From Membranipora membranacea (taxonomy: Eukaryota > Bryozoa > Gymnolaemata > Cheilostomatida > Membraniporidae), in assembly GCA_914767715.1 (NCBI GenBank), contig OU612065.1:25298001-25362000 (forward strand): a stretch of 64,000 nt of DNA. The letters are read 5' to 3'. The notes beneath the pieces are model-generated. The model ran no database searches. It saw only the letters and a program-made list of their open reading frames with translations, and was not told the DNA's origin. This document shows positions 23,959 through 36,078 of the stretch, piece after piece (position 1 is the first letter of the stretch; each line of letters begins with the position of its first letter). Made by a program: the position numbers and the translations under genes.

Positions 23959-26572
23959 GCCTGAGCCCGACTGGAATTGGGAATGATCCACTCTCACAGG
24001 CAGGAGCACATATGGCTGTGTTTGGGTAACATATTTTTTGTCTTTTTGGCGGCATATGAGGGTATTTCATACAATCAGCCCACCAATTAGGTCCGAGTGG
24101 CTTTATTATTGGCAAACTCATTGAAATTTTGCTACATTATTATTATTATTTCTACATGGTCAAATTCACACCACTGATGAATATTAGATGGTCACATGAA
24201 TATGACCAATCTAGATGTTTTGCTGATCTCATGCCTCTTTCATACCGTGACTCGGGTTTCTTTGCATACAATGACCCGCCGTCCTATATTTCCAATTTAT
24301 AAAACTTTTGAACCAATCAAAATTATATTTATGTATTTACACCATGAACATCATTTTCTAAACCATTTGTGGGATTTTTCAGAAAACTAGGTAGCTAGGC
24401 TAGCCGGTTGCATGCTGAGTGTTTTCGATATGAGTACATCTTATAGTGTTATCTAGTTTGTGAGGACTATCATTAGTTACATAATACTCTACTTAGACAT
24501 GCTATTATCTGGTAATTTTGGCTCAGCAGTACAAGGCGCAATACACTTCAAAAATTCACTGAACCAAACCACACCTTGTTCGTACGTAAAAAATACATGA
24601 GATGGGTGTTCTGGCATAACTCCCTTTACCTGCCTATAACTCCACTTGAATAAAGAAATCTGACACAGGAATTCAAATCATAACATTCCTTTTCAAAAGC
24701 AATCACACACCCATTTATTTCTCTGCTTGAGTTGAAATAACAAACACTGTTTCATCCATTCAGTGAAAATGTCTGCTGAAAAGAACTGCTCGGGTTATAA
24801 TGTACTCGGAACTGGTGTAGTTTTCTTATCCGAGAATATCAGCATTTACAAACCGTTGTCTCATTCAGCATGAGCGACCTGCTGATGAAAATCAAATTAT
24901 GCAAAACAGCGCCAGCCCAGACATGGTCAGACATGGTCACTGCCCTAATGACCGGATACTTTGCAGTTTGGACCAACTTTGTAACAACATTTTTATGAGC
25001 TCCAGATATCCTCCGATATAATGTCACTCAGTCAAAGCAGGGAGTTAGAGGAACCCCTTGGTCAAAGTCACATGTTGGTCAAAGTCACATGTTTTCTGGG
25101 GCTGACCAATGAATTTCATAGATCAACCTCAACCTGGTAACCTAGAAGTAAACAGACTGTTGAACTGGGCAGTCTATGTTATCATCTTGTATTCTGACAT
25201 GTACTACATGACCAACTTGCCAATCAAATGTTATTCTCAAAAGATTTGGTGTAAAAACTGTACTGAACATTGGCAATTCATCACAACATTTGAAATAGCT
25301 GTCAAAATTATGTTCATGTTATGGAGATAGCTGAGCTCAGATTTTACTTCCTGATAATAGCAAGCTAGAGAAAATCAAAACACGATTGGCAATCTATTAT
25401 TGTATGATCTCCAAAAAATTGGCATCCCCAAACATGGGAAAATATTTACATCTAATGCTTGTTCATTTATGCCATTCTACAAAGAATTTCGTGAGACCCA
25501 AAAAGTAGCAGTTCAAACCAACCAAATATTTTTTCCCATAGACCATAGTATATTAAGTCGATGGTTTTTTCCACTCATATGGCATTAACCAACTGAGGTA
25601 ATAGCATCTCTGGGCAAGTTTTGTTGTGGCTTGCCAGAATAGGCTACACTGGTGACTGGTCCCACATGAGTCAGAGCGTTTATACAAAACTTCTGAGGAG
25701 AAAGCATGTGACTCATAATCATAACATCCTCGACCATTAGGGTTATTTTGTTGTATGACACACTGCTATAAGGTGTGATGACAAATGGCATGCGTCCTGC
25801 CCCCCCCCCCCCATCACTATGGTTCATGACATCAGTGATATATTCAAGCTTCCTTTTTTTAATCACCAGTGTTGGTTGCGTTGATAAAGGATTTATAAAT
25901 GCTGACATCAAACTTGACATTTGATGTGTTTTGTCAAAATAAATAATTCATTGTATTTACTAACAAATCATATCCCGATGGATTGCAACATTTTGCACAT
26001 AAATAGTACAATGCAGTGTAATGATCGTAAGTAAATGGACTAGTACAAAGTTAGTCATCAAATAAGGAAAAGATTTGTCTTTGAGCATTATGAAAGCAAG
26101 ATGAAAAAATAATTAAAGTAAAACCGAGCAAGCAAGGTTTCTAAATTTTAAAATGATAAATTGAAGATTGATTTTAGAATAACATGAACAACCCTGTCTT
26201 ATGCTGAGTTGGTGAATTTGATCTAAGTTTGGGTGCACAAAACATCACAGGTTCGATAAGGCAATACAACTTCTTGACCCGTGTAATACTGGCTTCTTAC
26301 ATGAATAACCCCTTTAGCAAGGCTACCAAATAGTTTCACTTTCCGATAAACTTATAATCATCACGTAATCTTTAATGATTCAACGCTCAACTTATACAGT
26401 ACATACTTTATGCCCTATTGGTTTTTTTTACAGAAGAGATAAGTGATTGTTATGAGCACATGGTTATGTAACAGGGATACTGATAATACCCTACTGCTGC
26501 CTGCCCGGCGGCAGAAGCTCTACACAAATGATTTCACTTTCACACTGGGTTATTTTGCTGGCTAAGGTTCTT
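23959..26572. other. Intergenic: TPGS2 3' side and PX-gene 3' side
   Basis: No exon recognised. Contents: a possible AATAAA at 24649-24654, a direct duplication of ttggtcaaagtcacatg at about 25058-25091, and a poly-C run at about 25799-25812. A minus-strand open frame at 25585-25920 runs through the poly-C as polyglycine and matches nothing I know. Confidence 0.5.
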
Positions 26573-29500
26573 TCAGTCGATATTATCTATGTTGGAAGAT
26601 AAGTAATAGTGATTCATATCAGTAGGAGCCATGGGCTTACAACTGAACTCATCATCAGATTCAAGACCAGAGAGATGATCGGCGGAAACCATCTGACTTT
26701 CTGTGTCGGAGTTTTCTCTAAGCTCATTGATGTCTAAAATACTTTTAGTTATATCTTCATAGTTCACTTCATCGTCACTGAGCTGGCAAACACCAGAGGT
26801 CATTGCCTTATATTGTCTGGAGTTGTCTGAGCCTGGAAGTCGAGTGTTATTCAATATGTTTGAGAATTTGTTTTGATTTGAGCACCATGTGGAAGAGTCT
26901 ATGCTTGACGCACCACCTGAAAGTTCCATATTTTCTGTTGATAGCATCAGTTCACCAATACCGACATCTAAAAAGTAATCCTCGTCAAAGGGGTCACTGT
27001 CGGTTTCAGTTCCGCTTGTATCCCCTTCATAATCATCATCACTGTAGCCGTCGTAATGATCTCGCCATCCCTCCGGAGGCTGCACATTGACATCTGTAAG
27101 GCTTTGATTGTTAGTTCTCTGGTCGTTTGTAAGGTCAATGCCCGAATCACTTTTCTCCTGCGGTGAGGATGACTTGCAAGGCTTTGGGTCTGACTCAGTA
27201 GGCTCAAAGAATGATAACACTATATTACAATGCCTTATCTGAAATCAGAAAACAGAAGTGTCTGAGTTATATATCATGAATCAACCCTTCATTTAACAAA
27301 GCCATCACATATGTTTTTGACATCATCCAACAGATAAACACATGTGCGGTTTCTGCAGTGAAAGTCAAGCAAATCTTTAGCAAATCGCAGGTTAGTATAG
27401 ATATGATCTAAAGCTTGCACAATATTTAGTTAGCTGTCTTGTCAATCAATGGATCAGGCTAAAATTGTCAATAACTACAAATGGAACTCAAATGATATGT
27501 AAGGAGCAAGGCATCAGTGTACATTACGACACTTGATTAGGCAGTTCACAGCAAGACTAGAGGGTACTATTCTGAGCCCCCCAGACTTTTGCCCCCCCCC
27601 CCGCCCAGGGGAACAGGCGAAAGTACATATGTATTCAATCATTTTCATATTTGGCATCAATCTAGAATTATTTATTGTTACATATTCAAATCAAAAACCA
27701 GTATGGAAAATATTTTTGAAATGGGCATGGACTTTGATTTTTATTCAGTTTTTGGCAATTAATCACCCCTATTATGTATTTTGGGAACTGATGACAGAAG
27801 AATTTGTTCCCATCAATCTGACACTCCCTTTAGGACATGCCAAAATAATATGATAATTTTTTTTTATTTACAGTACTTTTCCTTTAGCAATAAAAGATAG
27901 TTTAATCATAGTCATTAGGCCCTGCTGCCGTATTTTACAGATTATACATATTATATGGAGCTTTGTAGCTATAAGTGGTACAATATGTTGGGCATTGGTG
28001 ATAAGATCAAGCTTTTGGCTATCCACAACCCTCTGAACAAAATTCGCTGCCCTATATTCTGATTGGGCGGTTAAAAGAAACTTGTACATATGCCTCAGGA
28101 GGTTTGTTACGTAACAATTATCACACCCACCAATTACGGCACTGCAGGTTGTGGCTAAGCTTTTTGAAGTCAGGCTATGAAAACCAACAATTGGTATCAT
28201 AATATTATAGTCATGCACATTTTGATTTAAAATTTTTGACCAAAATCTAAATTTATGGACAGTGTGTATGACCTGCTAACCTATTAAAATCTCCGCATGA
28301 TAAAGTTCATCATTCTCAGTGAACAACCGCTGGATTACAAACTCTTCTTGTCTTGTCTAGGTAGTTGTGGCATTAACCACTACTGTCAATGTCACATATT
28401 CAAAATTTTCATCGTAATCTTACCCTTTCTGGTTGTCTGAGTAGATTTACGAGATAACAGTCCAGCATCGGTTCCCGATTTTCTGCTAATCCACGCTTAT
28501 CTTTAGCGAACAGACTCGTCATGTTCTCCTTCAAAGCTGTAATTTAAAAAAAAACTTATCAAAATGATTAAAGTTTACCTATTTGCTTCCTATGGGCCCA
28601 GAACCTTCATTTAGTTGCACTATTGCTTCAATGCCGTCTTATTATGATATGTAATGAGGGCAGCTGTCAAATTATTGCTAAGAAACACAATGAAACGATT
28701 CTATGATGTAATTCACTAGACATCAACATTAGCAACTTAATCAACACCGGGTGGGGTTTAGTTCATTCACTCAAAAAATTCAACTCGTAAGCATATTTGC
28801 TATTCTGTTATGGACAGCAAAAATATGAGGCATAAAGTGCAAGTGTGTTTGTCAGTGATGGTTTACAAAAAGTTCTAGCGGTCTGTGTTTTCAGTCTGTT
28901 GACCGCATATCCGAAATAATTTTCAATATTGAGAATCTAAAACTAATTCTAAGCTCAATGGGAATATCCGATGATAATGTCATCACCAATCAAAACTTTG
29001 TAATTAAGCTGCCCCTATATATAGAAATTGCCTATATTCCAAAAATATCCGTCAGTACTTTCTACCCAGGGGACCTTATCGAACCAAATTCATTGAACTG
29101 AAATGTCTGCTAGAGTAATCAATTCATAGCGCAGTATTTACATGGTCTGCTCCTTGATTCTGTCATACATCGGTCACACCTATAAAATTTGCTGAGTAAA
29201 TACTAGGTTCTATTCCAAGCATTGTAAGTGTTATATAATCACATTTTGTCAACCCTTGGGGTGCTGCAACATTACAGGTTAATACAATGTTGTTACTTTT
29301 AGAGGCTAGGCACTAAATTCCTCTCACAGGATGCAGCTGGGATTTCTTGTGATTTTAGCTTGATCGATTTCAAATTACCCTCTAGATTAATTGATTAGAA
29401 CAAAACATCCAATCTAGATCACATTTTGAAAAATACCGAGAGAAAGTAGAGTTTTTTTTTAGCTAGACTTTTGGGAGTGTAGAGAGGCTCATCCAATGAA

Positions 29501-31427
29501 CTCCCTCATTGGCTCATCCATAGACAAAAAAACATGACAGTGTTTTGTCTATGAGCTCATCACACCTATTTCTTTCCCTTTAGACATTATCCGATATGTT
29601 GTTTCAGCTTCTGAGACTGCCAATCAGGATTTAACGAAAACAGAAGATGTATTCAAGGCGTTGGATAATTTCCTGCTGTTTAATGATGAAGCTCATGTTT
29701 ATGTAATTGGGAATATAAATTGCTCATCCTGAGTCACCCAGCATCCAGCTTAACCAAACAATATGCCAAGATAAAAGAGGTTTCAGCCCCCTGCGTCTAA
29801 ACATAACAACAGCCTGTTTACCCAGCTCCTTCTTATTAATTAGATTGGACAGGGATTTTAGACAGGGGCACTGTGTAAGATTGCTGGGCCATCCGATAAC
29901 TTGATCAAATCAGCCTCGTTTTTGGTCTAATTTGGTTATATTATTCGGTACCCCACAGACCAACCCAGAGCGATTTCCTGCCAAATTGCATGAATTATGT
30001 ATAACAGTTGCTCTCGCAAGCAAAAAGCGTACTTGAGCTGCCAATCTATGCATCTTAACGCCTTCCCATAGACTTCGTAATTATAAAGTCTATGCACCTA
30101 CCCTTCTATGAGTGCTCTTTACATTAGTGATCAGGAATATTGATGCTATAAACATTTGATACTAAAAACAATAATTGCTTTCTCTCTGTATATTTTTTTA
30201 TACCCTGGTTAATGCCTGATCAAATTTACAGCTGGTATTCATGCATCAATGACACCTATGTTTATCAAAATGTTGATCTACATTTGTTGGTAGTTTTCCA
30301 TGGTAATAATTCGCGGTTACTGAGCATTTCACTTTTTGATTTGCAGAATGTCAGTTGTCCGGCATGTATAGATGATGTGATATTTGACCAATTCTAAATG
30401 CATCAGAGAAATGCAACAATTGATTTCCAGACTGAAATATACACTACTGTACACAATTATAGATTTTCATAATGAAAAAAACAACCACTGATCATACTAC
30501 AATGACAGTAGATTAATTTTGTTGAGGGACAAGGAATGTATCGCTTCCTGTACATGGGCCGCTAATTTATTCACCAATAACACAGTCTAACAGAATGATG
30601 CATTTCAAAATAGGTCAAGAATTATTGGAATTAGCAACAAATTGACTGACAACCTTTTACTAATAACTTTTGATCGATAGAACCATTTGGCTATCAGTTG
30701 CTGATCAGTGGCTTGTCTTATAGCAATTGTTTTCCAATCAGACCAACAAATATATCACAAATTGCATTCCTGAAAAACCTGATGCCTGTAAAACTACCCC
30801 AAAGACTTTCTGGCTCTCACTTCGAGTATCCATGCAGTAGTTGCAATAATATTATCATAATAAACTCATCTAGTACATTGAAACACTTCCTAGGAAGATA
30901 CTCAGGTATTAGTACTAGGCACTGATATACATTCATGGATGAGGGGTACATATCTGACCATGGACAAGCCTATGGCAATTTATGGAGGATTGCTGTAAAT
31001 CATTTCTCATCTTTGATAAAGTAATGCCACTAACTCGCATTTCAGACGTCTGAGCACTTAGACTGGGATTGTACCAAGGAAATTAGTTATGATGCTAGCT
31101 GTAAAACACCTACAGTAAAATTTGTCTCAGTGGTCAACGTGATGCACAGTCGTGTAAATCAGTGAAGGACTACTTACTTGTCTGTAGGCGAAGCTTGGAC
31201 TGCATTGCCTGTTTTAATTCTGGAAACACCTTTGTCAGGTTATTGTGAAAAGCCTGGAATTCTGAATAAGTCCTTTTGATAGACATGCTGCGGTCATCGG
31301 ACCATTCCAAGTCGATGATAAAAGCATAGTCATTGCGACCTTTGACTTTAGCAAATCCAGTGCAGCGAGCTGACAGTAGTGAAATATTGCTGACTGACAA
31401 GGAACAGCATGTGGAACTCGCTGCCAT
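26573..31427 (-). CDS. PX-domain phosphoinositide-binding protein with acidic tail
   Basis: Three exons: 31178-31427, 28424-28536, 26573-27238; 342 residues. Residues 15-140 form a PX domain. FAKVKGRNDYAFIIDLEWSD gives the beta strands, KRTYSEFQAFHNNL carries the R-x-Y-x-x-F motif (Arg52, Tyr54, Phe57) that binds phosphoinositide in this family, and VFPELK is the P-x-x loop remnant. LDCYLVNLLRQPERIRHC and VLSFFEP form the C-terminal helices. The helix segment most resembles PX domains of p47phox/NOXO1/SH3PXD2 proteins (my impression), but no SH3 domain follows. Residues about 140-342 are low-complexity, Asp/Glu/Ser-rich and probably disordered. The first intron is 2.6 kb. The role is presumably recruitment to endosomal or plasma membrane; partners are unknown. 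The start ATG is the only one before the PX strands. Confidence 0.82.
29584..29732 (+). other. Possible orphan exon inside the PX-gene intron
   Basis: A strong acceptor (ttctttccctttag) is followed by 48 open codons of coding-like composition (YVVSASETANQDLTKTEDVF, KALDNFLLFNDEAHV) and a stop at 29730-29732. No upstream exon on this strand could be linked to it. It may be a terminal exon of a nested gene, a pseudo-exon or chance. Confidence 0.25.
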
Positions 31428-34400
31428 GTCAGAAAAGTCTGTAATCCTGTTCTTCTAATGAATGAGTTTGTAATACTGTCACAAGCAGCAGCAGTATGGC
31501 ATCACTAATACTCAAGAGGCAAACTGGAACAAAGAAAAATATGTCAAAGTCAGTAGACAGCCTCTGGCAAATTAGATTAGGTTCTGAATTCTCAACAGTA
31601 CTTATACTCTGATTTAACCACTGCTGGCCAATATCCCATCCATCGCAACCACAAAATCAGTTATGTTTACAACAACATCTAATTTACAAAATCCTATTCA
31701 AACAAAACGGAATTTCCTAGAAGATTTTGAAATGGCTAGGGGAAGTGGTAAACAACTATTGGCCACATGTATGGTTCATATACATTTGCAGATGGGATAG
31801 ACCAGCCCAGGGTCGAGAATTAGTGTTGCACAATGATGTTATGATCCACGATATTTCCTCACCGACCACCATTATATTTGGACAGCTGTTCTTTCCAGAA
31901 CCATGGGGCTATGAAAGTTGTGGGGCCCGATTTGTGCAACTCACCAGAAAAAATGATAACACCTTTGTTCCCAGAATAGTTTACAAGTGTATAGTGAAGC
32001 ATCTAATTATTGCATACAACAAGTTTTGAAATTTTGAAATCTGTTGTTATTGTAGGAACTGTTCGAGATAAGTTTCACCGCAGGCAGGCGTGGTATCCAG
32101 ATTTGAAATTAGTGCACATAGCATAACAGTATAGTGTCACAATGGCTATAATTTTGGAATACTTTGCTTTGCTTTTGGAATGTTTGATAACAATGTAGTG
32201 AAGCCTGACCAGCAATTTATCACCAGCGTGTCTTCAAATCCGATTAATCATGTTAGATGGAGAACACGAATAATAATCTTATGAATGGAATTTTATAAAA
32301 GGATTATAGTGGAGTAGAGAAAGATAACTTGGCATTGGCACACCCACCTACATGTGTACACTGTGCCCTGTTATTATCCCCCTCGGACTGCACCCAGTGA
32401 CTGAGATATAGCTTAGCCTGCCCCAAAATCTTCAGTGAATGATCAAAGCAAAGTCATTGATGAAAGTAAGAGAGTAAGAAAACATGAGGCCGAGATTCAC
32501 TCGGCCAAAACATACAACAAAATCACTCTGTGCAATGAACTTCATTTCTCAGTGTGTGTGCAATAAAATAAATAAGGTGTAACCATAATTTCTATGGGTG
32601 TAACATTTTCGTATCATTACCAATTTTTAGCATCATCACCCATCAAAAGAAAGCTTTCCTACACTTACTGGTAGCTATTGCAGTTAGCCGGAGGTTTTGT
32701 GACACATAACTTGGCATTGCGTATCATTCCTATTGATCACAAATCACTATGAGATCCAAGGTAACCACAGATGTTGCTGGGTTATGGAGATTGAAAAAGT
32801 CTCACCATGGAGATGATTTACGCTTACAAATATAGTGAGAGGCTTGGCTACCTGTTATTTTAAGTATTCCAGTTTTTTTATAACTCAGAAAAAACATCAC
32901 ACTATTTTGCTGGAGTAGGCTTGAAGCAGGATACATAATTCATGCAGATAATACACTGAGGTGTTAGCTGATGTCCTCTTCACAATTTGTATTTACTAAT
33001 TAGTGGGTGAAGGGTGATGAAGGTCCCACCAGCATAAAAAGCTCATTGTGCTGGTAGGTGTAGTAAATGTGGTGAATAAAGTCCTATAGGGTCTCATTTG
33101 AGCAATGGCGGAGACGTCACAACCCTACCGAAACACCGGAACTCAGTCCTACATGCCAATTTTGTAAACAACTCAACTGTACTGTTGCAAAAATAGTTTT
33201 CTTTCAGGACATCCGAAAAGAATTATTGTTAGCTGTCAGCTGTAACTTTGTTCAACTTACCAGTAGGTTCCAAGACAGCAAACCAATAAAACAAGTCCCA
33301 GAATGCTAATTACGAGAGATTAATATTGGATTTCAGGTCTAATATCCCATCTAGTAAGTCCAGGTTCAGTTCAATATCCGTCCTGTCTAGACAGTAAGAC
33401 CTATATGACCCAAAAACTGAGTCAGCCCTAACAGACAGCTCCTAGAAAGTCTAAGCATCTGCTGCTGCGCTCACTGACAGCTCAAATGAGTGCACTATTC
33501 ATTCTCTATCCCATTAATTTGCCCTTTAAAACTATAGATGGAGTTTGTGTAATTAGCTGGGAAGTTGTATAATAGCAATCGTCACTGAAAGTTATGAAGT
33601 AACACAATCAAGGCATTATAAGTGTATACTGCAATGGCTATGATTTATAGTTAGGTGCAGCTGCCTAAATGTAGGTGTTCTAAGCGTTAAATAAATCTCA
33701 TGTGGATTACAATAGCCCAGTGTTTGAGGATTTTGATCTACTTTCGTTTGAAACCTCTTCAAGTGCATTTTCACCGAGTATGTGGACTATCTTCAAAATG
33801 ATAGGAATCGACACCCCTTCTTTGACGCGATGAAACTACAGCCTATATATTAATTACCAATTTACTGAATGTATGATTTGGGTGATGATAATATCACAGA
33901 GTAGGGGTGATATACTCTGTCTGTGATGACATGTCTTACAACGTATCTTTGAGCAGGTTGATACAAACAGGTTCTGCTGAAGATTTGCCCAACCATTTGA
34001 TCCAACCAAATTATGAATGCTACCTTCTATAAGCATACCTTTTATTTATTTGTAAATCAAAGTTCAGATTCAGTTTATTTTCCCTCTAATCCTTCACTTT
34101 GATCAGTGGTGGTAATCCTTGATGTCGAGCGACCCAACCTTCTCTGTCCAGGTTCTAAAGGCAGCGAGCAGCACCTGTGGTGTCGACTAGTGATCCAGTT
34201 GTGATATAAACTAGTGAGCAAATATACTCATCCAGTCTAAAAATATTCAGACTGAATCCTCTTGTTTATCATCGTTATGATGATTTTACTATCAGGAGCC
34301 AACCTGGTGCATATGCAGTTGCCACTGCTTGATGGCTCACTGAATCAAAAATAAATCCAATGGCCTGCGTTTTGCTGTCTGTCTAAGGTTGTCGTTCATT

Positions 34401-36078
34401 TTCAGGGTGATGTAGAATTAGCCCCTAATAAATGTAGTATAGAACTGAGGCTAATGCATTATTCAGCTAATAACTGGCTCAATGACCTCAGAGGTTATAC
34501 TTTCTTCACTGCTCACTGCCTCTTAGGAATGTGGCTATTATGCAGCTCATTATAATAATAGCGCACAGTAGCCCAAAGAGAGAGTTATGCTACTATGATC
34601 AGGAGGTAAACAACTCTCACTAAACACTGATGGTGCGTTCTGTGTAGACCAGGGCCGTCGGACCAGGGGAAGAGTCTCGGGGGCTCACACTAGTGTAGAC
34701 CTGGTACAACGATGGTTATGATTTACATTGAACAAGTGGTGAGTTATTTTCAAATGAAAATCAGACTGCGTAATATCCAAGTTGTGATATTGTCTCATGA
34801 AAACAGAAAGTTATGATGCGATGCTTACTCAGAACTTGTCAATGGTTAAAACCACCATTAGGCTGAGCGTCACTGCCCAAGTTGATATAATGTGTTACCA
34901 ATTATCATGAGATGGTTGAGACTAACAAAAAAAATATACATATAGACTGTGATATGTGTCTGTGTTCTGGTAATCTTCATTTTATCATGTGGATTGGTGA
35001 CATAGCCTTATTTTTAAAATGCTTCATCCATGTTGTCAAGCATGTATATATGTAACTACTTATCTTATAAATTATTCTGTCCATCCACTATGTTATGGTA
35101 TAGTCCTGGTAAAATGATCACACAAATGTACTGACATATAGGATATTATTTTCTATTTATAAATCAGCGCTCTAAAACATTGTATACATGGTAGCCTATA
35201 TTTTCTTGAGAAAATCGTTGACCACACTGTAATAAAGTAGGGTTGTGTCCCCTATTTCTTCGATGAATGCTTCATGATCTCGCCATTCTTTGGACTAATT
35301 TATGCTTTACCAGCTTTAAACCGGCCAGCCAATCACCAGCCAATCGTATTTTGCAGGGCCTACCAAAACAAAAACATCACACATATTTTGAGAGTGGGCG
35401 ACTACTTGTGATTTAGGGTGGCGCATATATCCACACCTCTTGTTCGCCTTGCTCAGGTTAAATGAGTTGAGAGAGCTGAATTGAAATTAAATTTATTTGT
35501 GATTTCATTCCATCTAACAGACTTAAAACAAAAGAATTAGTTGTTCACCTGCTTAGATGTTGGTTTTTGCATTTGTAATCAATTTTGTTTGGTTGTTCGC
35601 ACACAGAGAGTTATTGAAAACGCCTTTCATTATAAAGCCATAGCATGCCCCTTAGCTGTATGTGACATTATATTCATTATTGAATCTGTAATATACCTTA
35701 TTATTTATTCTACAATATTAAGTGCTAGACGGTTTTGTGTTCTGTAAATTTTTCTATATAGACATACATAACCACATTGAGCTAAGAGGTGATTGGTGAC
35801 TTAACTTGTGGATAAGTCAGGAGCTCTTACCTAGGACAAGCAGAACACGGATATTCACAAACTTTCTGTCTTGACTTTCATAGCGTCCGATTCGATTTAC
35901 ACGCAAAACTAATTACAGACTCTCACGTCTTCTGAAACTTTAATGACAGACCTTGAATGTAAACTTTGTAGAATTAAGGTTATCTCTTTAATACGAGATT
36001 GTAACCTTTGAGATGGCTCTCAAGCTATCTTAGACTCTTCATGTGTACCACTTGATGTGACAAGCTATTTCAACTGGC
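31428..36078. other. 4.65-kb intergenic region
   Basis: No convincing exon on either strand. A CpG-richer patch near 33105-33155 holds a CRE-like tgacgtct (minus strand, 33112-33119) beside a short ATG frame. Otherwise AT-rich sequence without recognisable structure. Open frames at 31727-32029 and 35541-35747 have no coding character I can support. Confidence 0.45.

Noticed and set aside
25585-25920. 111-codon minus-strand open frame in the TPGS2/PX intergenic region
   Set aside because: It passes through a poly-C tract as polyglycine and has no recognisable domain; its openness is probably by chance.
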